A stretch of DNA of 64,000 nt, from NCBI GenBank assembly GCA_003139095.1, contig PLHW01000043.1:1-64000 (forward strand), read 5' to 3'. Position 1 is the stretch's first letter. Each line of letters begins with the position of its first letter. The notes under the pieces were generated by a model, which worked only from the letters and a program-made list of their open reading frames with translations, made no database searches and was not told the DNA's origin. The stretch comes from Acidobacteriaceae bacterium (GTDB taxonomy: Bacteria; Acidobacteriota; Terriglobia; Terriglobales; Acidobacteriaceae). Below, one piece after another: positions 18,609 to 29,258 of this stretch. The position numbers and the translations under genes are program-made.

Positions 18609-20885
18609 TCAATACTTGAAGCGATAGCGAACCTGCACATAAATTTGCCTCGGATCGTTCCAGTGAAACCCGCCAAACGTCAGGCTGTTATCCAGTTGCA
18701 CCCGGCGGTTCGCCACATTCACTCCGGTCAGCGAAATGGTGTACTTCTCGGCGAAGCTTTTTCCCAGAGCAAGATCGAACGTGGTGTGGCCCGGCAGATA
18801 GTCCCCAGGATATTGCACGCCGGGCAACCCGTTGGTGAAGCCGGAGCCGTAGTAGATATTTGTCGAGGCGTAGGTTTGCCAGGGCAAAGTTGTGTTGTAG
18901 CCAAAATTCAGAGTGTTTCTCTGATCGTGATCCACCGGCGCAAGTCCGGGCGGAACCTGGAAGATCAAGCCTCCCGTGATGGGCGAGGTTGCTTGCGCGA
19001 TTTGATTGGCATAGGCAAGGTGAAACTGCCCGCGGTGCCACAGGTTCGGCGAGCGCAGTGTCAGTTCCCACCCTTGAATCAGCGCATAATCCCAAGTGAT
19101 GGGCCAAAAGATGAGCGATTCTCCAATGTTGTTATGGTCCAGCCAATTGTGTGCGAAGGTTTGATAGGTATCGGCGTCCAGCGTCCAGCCGCGATACGGC
19201 ATCATGACTCCGTATTGCCATTCCCGGTCGCGCTCGCCGTAGAGAGGCTCAAAACCAAAACCCTGCTGCTTGCCCCCCTGTATCAATTGCTCGGTAGCGG
19301 TTGAGAGCGGCGGAGCCTGATAGTAGTAGCCATAAAATCCGCGGAAAACCCAGTTCAGCCGTGGAACTCTTATGGCAACTCCAAAGCGAGGTTCGGCTGT
19401 GTTCTCCGAGACCGACTTGTCTTCGAATTCGGTTGCCCGCAGCCCGGCGATCAAAGTCAGCCATGGCGTCACTTTGAGTTTGTCGTTGATGAATTCGGCG
19501 GCAAGTCCTCCGTTTACGCCGATGGAAGAGGGCGAAAAATTTGGCGTGCCGTCCGTGTAATCGTTAAAGAAATAATTGTACTGATGCTGAAAAAACCCGT
19601 ACACGCCGGCCTGGAGATCGTTTTTCCAGAAGTTCGCGCTTACGGCCGCCTGCATCCCGGCATAGTTGGCGGTCTGTGTGACCGTCGAGATGACGGGAAA
19701 ATCGTTCGGCCCGCCATGATAGTCGGCTCCGTTGTAGTGATAGAACGGAGAAACCGTGATCAGCGTGCTCGGATTGAATGTGTGTACCCATGAGAACGTC
19801 ACGTAACCGTCCGGCTCCGTCTCGCTATCGTGCAGCCCATAACTGGGGTAGTTCTGATTTCCAATCGAGTTAGGATCCGGATCGATGGGAATCTGGTAGT
19901 AGTCCCTGCGCAACGAACCGACCACGCGAAACTGATTCTTGGCATCGGGATTAAAAATGAATGTAGCGAATCCTCCATAGCCGTTCGCCGCGTCGTTGAC
20001 CACCTGTCCGATCGGGGTCTGCAGCCCGTATTGACTTCGACCTCCGTTCAGGCTGGCGTAGTAGGCAAAGCGCTGCGTGTGCCCTCCGCAACTGATCTGG
20101 TTGTCGGTTTGATAGAAATTTCCCGCGCTCAAGACAAGATCGCATTCCCGGTAACGTTCAAAGCCGGTTCGCGGCACCACGTTGAAAACTCCGTAGGTGC
20201 GATCTCCGTAATCGGCGTCATAGCTGCCGCGCTGCACTTCCAGATAATCGATGTCCTTCGGGTTAATCTGCGGTCCCAGATTGTTGGCAATGTTTGTATT
20301 CGGAATAGGCACGCCGTCAATCAGCCACTCCACCTGGTGCCCGCCCCGCATGTGCAGCATGTCATGCGTTACGTATGCCGCCGGCACGTAATCGGTGATC
20401 ATCTCCATGCCGTTGGTGCGGTCCGCTCCGGGAGTTTGCTGGATATCGATACGGTTCAGCATCGTCGTCGGCGTCACACTGTCCGTCGTCGCCTCCACGG
20501 GCGCTTCCGAGACGACGATGCTCTCCTTCGCGCCAGTAATCGCCAGTTCAAGATGCAACACCGGGTTCGTATCCGACCGGACAATTACATCCTGTTGCAT
20601 TTGCTGGAAGCCCTTCGCCAGGACTGTCACCGTGTAATTCCCGATGGGCGCCGAACCGAATTCAAAGCCTCCGCTATTCGTCGAGTCCTGGGACTCGCTC
20701 CAATCCGAGTTTTGCGCCTTCAGCGTAACGTGCGCGCCCTGTATGGGACGGTGCTGGGGATCGTGAATCACGCCGCGAACGGAGCCGAAAATCGTGGCCC
20801 ATGCGAGCGCGGGAATGAGCAGAATGGCGGATATCGGGATGAGCATGAAACGCGTCATTTTTCTCCTCGTCAATTTTGTTGTCAT
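18609..20885 (-). CDS. TonB-dependent outer-membrane receptor with carboxypeptidase-like N-domain
   Basis: 758 residues. A signal peptide (MLIPISAILLIPALAWA) is followed by a carboxypeptidase-regulatory-like beta-sandwich (GVIHDPQHRPIQGAHVTLKA). Next is a plug with a TonB-box-like ESIVVSE and GVPIPNTNIANNLG, then a 22-strand-type barrel ending in Phe (YVQVRYRFKY). It is the middle gene of a probable copper operon, 160 bases downstream of the Cys/His-rich protein gene and 40 bases upstream of the SCO1-fusion start. Substrate is inferred, not shown: copper or a copper chelate. Confidence 0.88.
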   Translation of the reverse strand: MTTKLTRRKMTRFMLIPISAILLIPALAWATIFGSVRGVIHDPQHRPIQGAHVTLKAQNSDWSESQDSTNSGGFEFGSAPIGNYTVTVLAKGFQQMQQDVIVRSDTNPVLHLELAITGAKESIVVSEAPVEATTDSVTPTTMLNRIDIQQTPGADRTNGMEMITDYVPAAYVTHDMLHMRGGHQVEWLIDGVPIPNTNIANNLGPQINPKDIDYLEVQRGSYDADYGDRTYGVFNVVPRTGFERYRECDLVLSAGNFYQTDNQISCGGHTQRFAYYASLNGGRSQYGLQTPIGQVVNDAANGYGGFATFIFNPDAKNQFRVVGSLRRDYYQIPIDPDPNSIGNQNYPSYGLHDSETEPDGYVTFSWVHTFNPSTLITVSPFYHYNGADYHGGPNDFPVISTVTQTANYAGMQAAVSANFWKNDLQAGVYGFFQHQYNYFFNDYTDGTPNFSPSSIGVNGGLAAEFINDKLKVTPWLTLIAGLRATEFEDKSVSENTAEPRFGVAIRVPRLNWVFRGFYGYYYQAPPLSTATEQLIQGGKQQGFGFEPLYGERDREWQYGVMMPYRGWTLDADTYQTFAHNWLDHNNIGESLIFWPITWDYALIQGWELTLRSPNLWHRGQFHLAYANQIAQATSPITGGLIFQVPPGLAPVDHDQRNTLNFGYNTTLPWQTYASTNIYYGSGFTNGLPGVQYPGDYLPGHTTFDLALGKSFAEKYTISLTGVNVANRRVQLDNSLTFGGFHWNDPRQIYVQVRYRFKY

Positions 20886-20925
20886 CGCTCACGCGCATGA
20901 CGTTGGTGCGCAACCGGACCTAACC

Positions 20926-20993
20926 GCGTCGCGCGGGCACTCCTGTCCCCGAACGGCTGCGTGTAGCGCGGACACTTTGTCCGCGAACGGCCC
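20926..20993. repeat. Tandem GTAGCGC hairpin repeats
   Basis: Two adjacent related units, GCGCGGGCACTCCTGTCCCC-GAACGGC and GTGTAGCGCGGACACTTTGTC-CGCGAACGGC, each with a GGACA/TGTCC-type stem and a shared GAACGGC tail. They sit between the receptor gene and the Cys/His-rich gene. REP-like, and possibly an mRNA processing or stability site within the operon. Confidence 0.6.
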
Positions 20994-21045
20994 TGCTTGG
21001 AAATTTCGCCAGGGAAGATCCGCGATGTACGAGTCAGTTGGGAAT

Positions 21046-21459
21046 CTAGCTGCGAGGAGGAGCGCGGGCCGATCCCGCGTCGATCAAGGGAGCAGACACG
21101 CGAGCGGCCACAAACCCGCCGGGCGCGGGCTCTATCAAGAGACTGCCAAGAGAAGGATGACTTGTAGCGGGCCGCGCCCACTCGGAGATTTTCGAATTTC
21201 GGCAGCAATCGCAGTGTGGGCAGCAGCAATCGAGCGATCGGAAGGAAACTTCGTTCGCAGCGCTCTGGGCTTGCGGCGCAGCTGCGGCCGCATCGTGGTG
21301 GCAGTGCATCGCCGGCTCGGCTGCCACGGCCGGCGCCGTCGCCAGCGGACGCCGCATGCAATGCATGCCCTGCTGCGGTGCGACGGTCGCCAGCGCCATC
21401 GGCCCGAAGACCGGCACGAGCATGACCAGCAGCACGAATCTGGCTGTCCAGCGAACCAT
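21046..21459 (-). CDS. Cys/His-rich metal-binding protein (DUF2946-like)
   Basis: 137 residues with an N-terminal signal peptide (FVLLVMLVPVFGPMALATV). Likely metal ligands are seen at MHC (residues 32-34), HCHH (52-55) and the cluster CCCPHCDCC (78-86). The C-terminus ends ARAPP, as is common in small copper-linked DUF2946 proteins. It is the first gene of the putative operon with the TonB receptor and the SCO1 fusion. The start region contains a tandem 14-bp duplication. The metal is inferred. Confidence 0.7.
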   Translation of the reverse strand: MVRWTARFVLLVMLVPVFGPMALATVAPQQGMHCMRRPLATAPAVAAEPAMHCHHDAAAAAPQAQSAANEVSFRSLDCCCPHCDCCRNSKISEWARPATSHPSLGSLLIEPAPGGFVAARVSAPLIDAGSARAPPRS

Positions 21460-21477
21460 ATTTAGCGAACCATATTT
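21450..21477. repeat. 14-bp tandem duplication across the start of the Cys/His-rich gene
   Basis: AGCGAACCATATTT occurs twice in tandem. On the minus strand the upstream copy reads ATG GTT CGC TAA, a three-codon mini-ORF directly before the real ATG GTT CGC start. Confidence 0.75.
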
Positions 21478-21651
21478 GCGGATTCTTACGCCGTTACGTT
21501 TTCCCCGCCCACATCAAAGTACGAGCCGAGCCCCACACAACGGATTGGCCGGAATCATAACACCGACAAACGCCGAATGGCGAACACGAATCCGAAGTTA
21601 CCGAGAACTGGCAACTGAGAACTGAGAACCGCTTCCTGTACCATTCTCTCG

Positions 21652-23148
21652 ATGCACGATCTCGCCCAACGGCTGATTAGAAAAATTCGCGAACATGAAT
21701 TCCTGCGGCCGGGCGACCGCGTGGCCGTCGCGGTTTCCGGCGGTGCCGACTCCGTTGCGCTGTTTTTTTTGCTCGAAGAATTGCGGGCCGAACTGGGGAT
21801 CGTTCTATCTATCGCGCACGTGAACCACAAACTCCGTGCCGCCGAGTCGGACGAGGACGAGCGCTTCGTCGCCCAACTTGCCGCCTCCCACGATCTTGAA
21901 TTTCACTCCGCCGACGCGCCCATCCCCGGCCGCGCCGCAATTATTGCTGCGAACCTCGGCGCGGAATGTGGCGCGAATGCTGGCACGGCCTTCGGCCCGG
22001 GCTCCGGCATCGAGGCCGCGGCTCGCGCGCTTCGCTACGAATTTTTTCGCGATCTCATCCGCCGCGGCTGCGTCAACAGAATCGCGACCGCCCATACCCT
22101 CGACGACCAGGCCGAAACCGTTCTTCTCCGCATGTTCCGCGGCACCGGCATTCGCGGGCTCGCAGGAATCCACCCCAAGTTGGCCAGCGAAGTCGTTCGC
22201 CCGCTTCTCACCTTCCGACGCGCCGAACTGCGCGATTACCTGCGCGCCCGCAAACAAACCTGGCGCGACGATTCCTCCAACAACGATCCAGCGTTCCTGC
22301 GCAATCGCGTTCGCCAACGCCTCCTCCCGATGATTACCGACGAATTCGGCGACGCCGCCATCCAGCACATCGCCGAACTAGCCGAGATCGCCCGCGCAGA
22401 AGAGGAGTACTGGGCCGAAAAAATCTCCGAGTGGAAAGTCGGCAGCAGAGCCGTCGAAGTCACTCCGACCCTCGAAACAAAGCCTCTCCTCGCTCAGCCG
22501 CTGGCCGCCCAACGCAGGCAAGTGCGGGCTTGGCTCCAGGCCCACGCCCCGGAAGCGAGCATTTCGTTCGCGCTCATCGAAGAAATTCTGGAGTTAGCCC
22601 GCGGCCCCGTCGGGAAAAAAATCGCTTTGCCCGGAAGCGGTATGCCTGCAAGAGCCAAGCGCAGCAAGGATTCCCTCCCCGCAGTCGGCACCCGCAATAT
22701 CCGCCGCACCCGCACCGCACTTGAACTCCAGCGCGCGCCCGCACCCGGCGCCGATCAATCTGCTCACTATGAATACACGCTGCCCGTGCCCGGAATAATT
22801 ACCGTCCCCGAACTTAACGCGCGCATTGAAGCCCGCATCGTCGATCTCGCCGCAACCGTCGAGCACGAGCGCAATCACCTCCTCGATCCCGCCCGCATTG
22901 GAGGAACTCTCACGCTCCGCAACTGGCGCCCAGGCGACCGCTACTGGCCCGCCCACACCGCCTCCGAAAAAAAAGTTAAGGAACTGCTCGCCGATCGCCA
23001 CGCCACCGGCGCGAAAAAAAAGTTATGGCCCGTCGCCGTCGACGCCAACGGCACTCTCGTCTGGATGCGCGGCTTTCACGCGCCCGCCTCGCTCCGCCCT
23101 CGCTCGTCGCAAGCAATTTCAATTCGAGAGATCGCCGGCTTGATGTAA
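21652..23148 (+). CDS. tilS: tRNA(Ile)-lysidine synthetase
   Basis: 498 residues. The PP-loop AVSGGADSVALFFLL is near residues 25-39 and IAHVNHKLR follows. HTLDDQAETVLLRMFRGTGI is the diagnostic N-type PPase block. The C-terminal TilS domain (LTLRNWRPGDRYWP) is present. TilS makes lysidine at C34 of tRNA-Ile, so AUA is read correctly; the gene is normally essential. It begins the conserved tilS-hpt-ftsH gene order. Confidence 0.95.
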   Translation: MHDLAQRLIRKIREHEFLRPGDRVAVAVSGGADSVALFFLLEELRAELGIVLSIAHVNHKLRAAESDEDERFVAQLAASHDLEFHSADAPIPGRAAIIAANLGAECGANAGTAFGPGSGIEAAARALRYEFFRDLIRRGCVNRIATAHTLDDQAETVLLRMFRGTGIRGLAGIHPKLASEVVRPLLTFRRAELRDYLRARKQTWRDDSSNNDPAFLRNRVRQRLLPMITDEFGDAAIQHIAELAEIARAEEEYWAEKISEWKVGSRAVEVTPTLETKPLLAQPLAAQRRQVRAWLQAHAPEASISFALIEEILELARGPVGKKIALPGSGMPARAKRSKDSLPAVGTRNIRRTRTALELQRAPAPGADQSAHYEYTLPVPGIITVPELNARIEARIVDLAATVEHERNHLLDPARIGGTLTLRNWRPGDRYWPAHTASEKKVKELLADRHATGAKKKLWPVAVDANGTLVWMRGFHAPASLRPRSSQAISIREIAGLM

Positions 23149-23196
23149 CATTCCTGTGACCGCGCTTGCGGTCCATTGGGAGGCGCCACCTCAACC

Positions 23197-23730
23197 ATGT
23201 CCACTTCGCCGGCCGCCACTTTGCGCCAGGTCATCTCCGCCGACCAGATTCAAAAACGAGTCCGCGAACTCGGCCGGCAAATCTCCGACGACTATCGCGG
23301 GCAGACCCTCGTCGCGCTCGCCATCCTCGAAAACAGTTTCATGTTCATGGCCGACCTCGCCCGCGCCGTCGACGTCCCCATGATCTGCACCTTCATCAAG
23401 CCTCGCTACAAGCAGGTGGAGCAGGGCGAGGCCCCCATGCTTGAGATTTACTTCAGCCACGAGCTCGATATCGCCGGGAAGCACGTGCTGCTCATCGAAG
23501 GCCTCGTCCACTCCGGCGTCACCAGCGACTTCCTGATGAGCGACCTGCGCGCCCGCCGCGCCGCATCGGTCAAGCTCGCAACTCTGCTCGACCGCCAGTC
23601 CGCGCGCCGCGTTCCCTTGCAGCCCGACTACTTCGGATTTCTCGTCGATGACGCCTACCTCTGCGGCTACGGCTTAGGCAGTCCCGAGCAGACCTCGCGC
23701 AATCTGCCGTATCTGGCCGCAGCGAGTTGA
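23197..23730 (+). CDS. hpt: Hypoxanthine phosphoribosyltransferase-like protein with altered PRPP motif
   Basis: 177 residues; the start at 23197 is preferred over 23176 because of GGGAGGCG upstream. The fold is HPRT-like (SFMFMADLARA; QPDYFGFLVDDAYLCGYGLG; RNLPYL near the end), and position between tilS and ftsH is where hpt normally lies. However, the PRPP motif, usually E-D-I-x-D-T-G, reads EGLVHSG (residues 101-107), and the LKG of loop I reads LEN (44-46). Both acidic PRPP/metal ligands are lost, so classical activity is doubtful. Confidence 0.75.
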   Translation: MSTSPAATLRQVISADQIQKRVRELGRQISDDYRGQTLVALAILENSFMFMADLARAVDVPMICTFIKPRYKQVEQGEAPMLEIYFSHELDIAGKHVLLIEGLVHSGVTSDFLMSDLRARRAASVKLATLLDRQSARRVPLQPDYFGFLVDDAYLCGYGLGSPEQTSRNLPYLAAAS

Positions 23731-23824
23731 GATACGAGCTTCGAGTCATGAGCCACACCCCAAGCGCGCCGACGACCCGGGCGGCCAGCTCTAGCGTTGG
23801 CAGCGCCCTACTGCTTACGCTTGC

Positions 23825-23853
23825 CCGTAGCTCGTAGCTCAAGGCTCGCAGCT
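23825..23853. repeat. Degenerate heptamer tandem repeat
   Basis: GTAGCTC/GTAGCTC/AAGGCTC/GCAGCTG in the gap between hpt and ftsH. Confidence 0.55.
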
Positions 23854-24020
23854 GTTTCCTGTGACTTCTGTCACCCCTGCTGGTTTTCCCGTTTTCCCCG
23901 AAAAGGTCTAGAATGATGAGACGGCTTTTACCAAATCCATTTCCCGCCGTCCGCATCTAATTGGTTGGTGTACTGCGGCTTTGCTACGGATGGAAAGAGC
24001 TGCACTTCGAGGAGTTCCAG

Positions 24021-25922
<1,902 letters not shown>

Positions 25923-25955
25923 GAGCATTGAACAGGAGTAATTCTCGTTTGTCGC

Positions 25956-25992
25956 GTCAATTTATTGACAACATCTGGCTGAGTGCTAAGAT
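25956..25992 (+). promoter_or_regulatory. Promoter and putative autoregulatory operator of the Fic module
   Basis: TTGACA (25965-25970), 16-bp spacer, TAAGAT (25987-25992). The -35 box is inside a perfect inverted repeat GTCAA-TTTA-TTGAC (25956-25969), a likely operator for the small first gene product. Confidence 0.6.
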
Positions 25993-26035
25993 AGGTCTCC
26001 TGAAGGCCGAATAAAAAGAGAAAGAGCAGGACACC

Positions 26036-26245
26036 ATGGCGGATCGAAAGCAATTCCTTGGAAACATTAAGGCCAATCCTGACCTGCAAAAGGCTCTGGA
26101 AAGATCCCGCGCAGTACAAGTAACAGAGGAAGAATTACGGGAACAGAGAATCAGTTTCGCGTTCGGGAACGCTCCCGCCAATGCCGAAAACATCACGAAA
26201 GAAAGTGTAAGGCAAACGTCCAAGAAGCTCCGGCTGTTAGCCTAG
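26036..26245 (+). CDS. Small antitoxin-like protein preceding Fic
   Basis: 69 residues, hydrophilic, mostly helical, no signal peptide. Its middle contains VTEEELREQRISFAFGNAPA and it ends ITKESVRQTSKKLRLLA, a pattern I associate with short regulatory proteins encoded before toxin genes. It precedes the fic gene by 34 bases on the same strand and is driven by a promoter with an inverted repeat. Antitoxin identity is inferred from position. The classic Fic-inhibitory S/TxxxE(G/N) is not clear: SFAFGN has Gly where Glu is expected. Confidence 0.6.
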   Translation: MADRKQFLGNIKANPDLQKALERSRAVQVTEEELREQRISFAFGNAPANAENITKESVRQTSKKLRLLA

Positions 26246-26279
26246 GAAACGGTCGCGGCCCGCCAGTCGCCGCCCACCC

Positions 26280-26885
26280 ATGTCCGTTCGCGAAAAGGAC
26301 AATCCCGATCTGTTTCGAAGGATTCAAGAGCAAAATCTATTGCGTCAGTACGACTTGCTTTCGAACTGTATCGAAATCGGACTGGGGAAAGGGATCGAAG
26401 CGTTTGATAAGTACACGCTTTGGGCCTTAAATTACGCGGCCGTCTCGAATATTGCGCAGTTCGGCGGGAGATTCCGCGAAGAGCCCATCTACGTGGGCAA
26501 TCATGTTCCTCCTCACTTCGAGAAGGTTCCTCATTTGATGGACTTGTTTTTTTCTTTCATTCATGAGAACTGGACGGTTGATGAACTCGGGGACCACCCG
26601 ACTGCGCTTGCAGCGTACGCGCTTTGGAGGCTGAACTGGATCCACCCGTTTGTTGAAGGGAATGGAAGAACCGCCAGAGCCGCCTGCTACTACCTGATCT
26701 GCCTCAAGCAAGGCAAACTGCTCCCCGGAACCAGAATAGTCCCCGAGCGCATTCGCGAAAACCGCCAACCTTACTATGAAGCGTTGAAAGCTGCGGATCG
26801 AGCTTGGGATGCGGGGCATATCGATGTGTCGGAGATGGCAAACTATCTCGAAACACTTCTTTTGGGCCAATTGACCGAAGAGTAG
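26280..26885 (+). CDS. Fic-domain AMP-transferase-like protein
   Basis: 201 residues. The catalytic Fic motif HPFVEGNGRTARA (consensus HxFx(D/E)GNGRxxR) is complete, at about residues 122-134. Flanking helices fit a small class I Fic: PHLMDLFFSFIHENW upstream and ACYYLICLKQGKLLPG downstream. Fic enzymes usually AMPylate a Thr/Tyr of a target such as gyrase, and small ones often act as toxins controlled by a separate antitoxin. Here the partner would be the 69-residue protein just upstream. Target unknown. Confidence 0.88.
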   Translation: MSVREKDNPDLFRRIQEQNLLRQYDLLSNCIEIGLGKGIEAFDKYTLWALNYAAVSNIAQFGGRFREEPIYVGNHVPPHFEKVPHLMDLFFSFIHENWTVDELGDHPTALAAYALWRLNWIHPFVEGNGRTARAACYYLICLKQGKLLPGTRIVPERIRENRQPYYEALKAADRAWDAGHIDVSEMANYLETLLLGQLTEE

Positions 26886-26928
26886 ATATACAAGAAGGGT
26901 TGTGCCAATGGGTGAGCGTTAGCCGACC

Positions 26929-27768
26929 ATGAACCTCTCTCTCGATTCCAAAGTGGCTCTCATCACCGGCGGTTCGCGCGGAATTGGCGCGGCCACAGTC
27001 CGCCTCTTCGTCGAAGCCGGAGCGAAGGTCGTCTTCAACTACCAATCGGCGAAAGCCAAGGCCGATGAGCTCGTGCGCGACTGCGGAGGCGCGAATTGCC
27101 GCGCCGTGCAATGCGAGCTCTCCACGCCTGCCGCCGCTGAGCGCCTTATCGCCGAAACCGTATCCGCCTTCGGCCGTCTCGACATCCTCGTCGCCAATCA
27201 CGGCATCTGGCCGCCCGAAGACACGCCCGTCGACCTGATGACCGACGAGCATTGGCTGCGCACGATGGCCGTGAACCTCAACAGCGTCTTCGGTCTGATC
27301 AAGCACGCTGTCGCGCAGATGAAAAAGCAGCGGAGCCCGGCGCGAGTCGCCAACTCGTCTGCTAATGCCGGTGTCGAGAAAACTTCGCTCGCCGATAACC
27401 CTCCCGCTTCCGCCGGCCACATCGTTCTTGTCAGTTCTACCGCCGGCCAGCGCGGAGAAGCCTTCCACTGCGATTACGCCGCCAGCAAAGGCGCTCTCAT
27501 CAGCATGGTCAAAGGCCTTTCCACCGAGCTCGCCCGCGACAACATCCGCGTCAATTGCGTCGCTCCCGGATGGGTCGCCACCGACATGTCCGCCGACGCC
27601 CTCAGCGATCCGCCGACTCGCGCCAAGGTTTTCGCGACTATCCCGCTCGGCCGCGTAGGCACGCCCGAAGAAATCGCCGGGCCGATTTTGTTTCTCTGTA
27701 CGCTCCACGCCGGCTTCATCACCGGCGAAATCTTCAACGTAAACGGCGGCGCCGTGCTTGTAGGGTAG
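26929..27768 (+). CDS. Short-chain dehydrogenase/reductase, FabG-like
   Basis: 279 residues. TGGSRGIGAATV is the nucleotide-binding glycine motif (residues 13-24). NHG and the catalytic Ser/Tyr/Lys (LVSST; YAASKGALISM) follow, and the C-terminal FITGEIFNVNGGAVL is typical of the family. A 25-residue insertion (ARVANSSANAGVEKTSLADN) between the NxxS strand and the catalytic Ser strand is unusual for FabG. The substrate is unknown; the nearest genes do not form a pathway with it. Confidence 0.85.
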   Translation: MNLSLDSKVALITGGSRGIGAATVRLFVEAGAKVVFNYQSAKAKADELVRDCGGANCRAVQCELSTPAAAERLIAETVSAFGRLDILVANHGIWPPEDTPVDLMTDEHWLRTMAVNLNSVFGLIKHAVAQMKKQRSPARVANSSANAGVEKTSLADNPPASAGHIVLVSSTAGQRGEAFHCDYAASKGALISMVKGLSTELARDNIRVNCVAPGWVATDMSADALSDPPTRAKVFATIPLGRVGTPEEIAGPILFLCTLHAGFITGEIFNVNGGAVLVG

Positions 27769-27775
27769 GAGCCCT

Positions 27776-28225
27776 TCACACCCCAAACTGCCGCAGATGA
27801 TGATCCAGATGCTTGTACGAGCCGCGGGCCCACTGCTGCGGCGTGAGCGGCCCAAAAAATGGATGCGGATGCCGCGTGCACTTCGCCTCGCCGCCCTCAT
27901 GAAATTCGCGCACCTTCGCCTTTAACTTTTCCTGCTCCCGCGCAAAATCCCGCGCGTCCGCCACTACCAGTTGCTTGTCGGTCGGCCCGTTTTTCGAAAA
28001 CGGTTTTTCATTCGTATAAATGGGTTTGAAGATCCGCCCAATCAGCCTCCCGATAAAAATTCGCGGCAAGTTCAGCCGCCCCGAAGCCATGTCCATCGTC
28101 GCCGAGCAGTGCGCCATCATCTGCGCCACATCCATCTTTCCCCACTGCCGCGCCGAGCCCGGCTGCAAAGTACCAATCCGCGCCACGATCTCCTCCGCGC
28201 CCTCCTGCTCAAATAGCGTTTTCAT
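27776..28225 (-). CDS. DUF1569 (DinB-like) protein
   Basis: 149 residues from the ATG at 28225 (MKTLFEQEGAEEIVARI). Motifs WGKMDVAQMMAHCSATMDMA, HPFFGPLTPQQWARGSYKH and LDHHLRQFGV are those of DUF1569, a four-helix DinB-related fold with His ligands for a metal. Function is unassigned. It is convergent with the SDR gene. Confidence 0.85.
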   Translation of the reverse strand: MKTLFEQEGAEEIVARIGTLQPGSARQWGKMDVAQMMAHCSATMDMASGRLNLPRIFIGRLIGRIFKPIYTNEKPFSKNGPTDKQLVVADARDFAREQEKLKAKVREFHEGGEAKCTRHPHPFFGPLTPQQWARGSYKHLDHHLRQFGV

Positions 28226-28352
28226 CCCGTGTCTCCCAAACGCGCCGTTTTTAATCCCCAAGCCGCAACCACTCGCCAGACAGCTAAAATACTCCTGTAG
28301 GCTTCTAACCTAAATAGAATTCAACATAGGCAGAGTCCCACCAACCCAACCC

Positions 28353-29258
28353 ATGAATCGTCTCGCGTCAATCTTGTTCCCGCTGCTTCTCTCCGGCCTC
28401 GCCTATGCCCAAGTCGGCACCGAGCCGCCGCCTCGCGCCGCCCTTCCCCCAGCGCCCAAAACACCTGTCAACCTCAACGACTCCGAGAGCGCGCACAAGG
28501 CCCGCGCCCTGCTCGACCAGACCATTCAGGCCCTCGGCGGCCAGCCTTATCTCACGTTCGAAAGCCGCAGCGAAACCGGACGCTACTATCCGCTCTATCA
28601 CGGGCGCACCAATTCCACCGGCCTGCCTTACAACTACTTCCTCAAATATCCCGACAAGGATCGTTTTGAAGTCATCGCGCTCAAGGACATCCACGTGTTG
28701 CCCGGCAGCATCGACATCGGCGGCGTCAAGTCCAGCCACAAAGTCGATCTCGCGCTCATCCACAACGGCAACCAGGGCTACGAGATCAGCTACAAAGGCA
28801 CTGCGGCCCAGGACAAACTCGACCTCGAAAATTTTCTTCGCCGCCGCGCGCACTCCGTCGAATGGGTCTTCCGCAAGTGGCTCACCGATCCCACCGTCGC
28901 GCTCTTCTACGATGGCCTCGACGTCGTCGACAGCAAGCCCACCGAGGGCGTAACCCTCCTCAACAGCCACAACGACTCCGTCACCGTCTGGATTGACCAG
29001 ATCACGCACTATCCCATCAAGATCAGCTATTCCTGGCGCGACCTGAAAGACAAGCAGATGGATAAAGAGGAAGAGGTCTACGACAATTACAAGCCCGAAG
29101 ACGGCATCCTGACGCCGCACTCCATCACGCGCTACTTCAACGGAGAAATGTCACAGCAGCGCTTCATCACGAAGGCAAAATACAACCTCGATCTACCCGA
29201 GTCGATGTTCGAAGCCAGCGTAACCTACGACCCCAAAGCGCCGATCAAAAAGCACTGA
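28353..29258 (+). CDS. Secreted LolA/outer-membrane-lipoprotein-sorting-like protein
   Basis: 301 residues with a signal peptide (ASILFPLLLSGLAYAQ). The mature part begins with a Pro-rich linker, then ALLDQTIQALGGQPYLTFES. Beta-strand-rich stretches such as VTVWIDQITHYPIKISYSW and EEEVYDNYKPEDGILTPHSI resemble LolA/LolB-like lipid-binding folds. The assignment to this superfamily is from pattern only; function is unknown. Confidence 0.65.
   Translation: MNRLASILFPLLLSGLAYAQVGTEPPPRAALPPAPKTPVNLNDSESAHKARALLDQTIQALGGQPYLTFESRSETGRYYPLYHGRTNSTGLPYNYFLKYPDKDRFEVIALKDIHVLPGSIDIGGVKSSHKVDLALIHNGNQGYEISYKGTAAQDKLDLENFLRRRAHSVEWVFRKWLTDPTVALFYDGLDVVDSKPTEGVTLLNSHNDSVTVWIDQITHYPIKISYSWRDLKDKQMDKEEEVYDNYKPEDGILTPHSITRYFNGEMSQQRFITKAKYNLDLPESMFEASVTYDPKAPIKKH

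Noticed and set aside
26036-26245. SFAFGN as a Fic-inhibitory motif
   Set aside because: The motif requires S/TxxxE(G/N); here Gly replaces Glu, so the match is not claimed.
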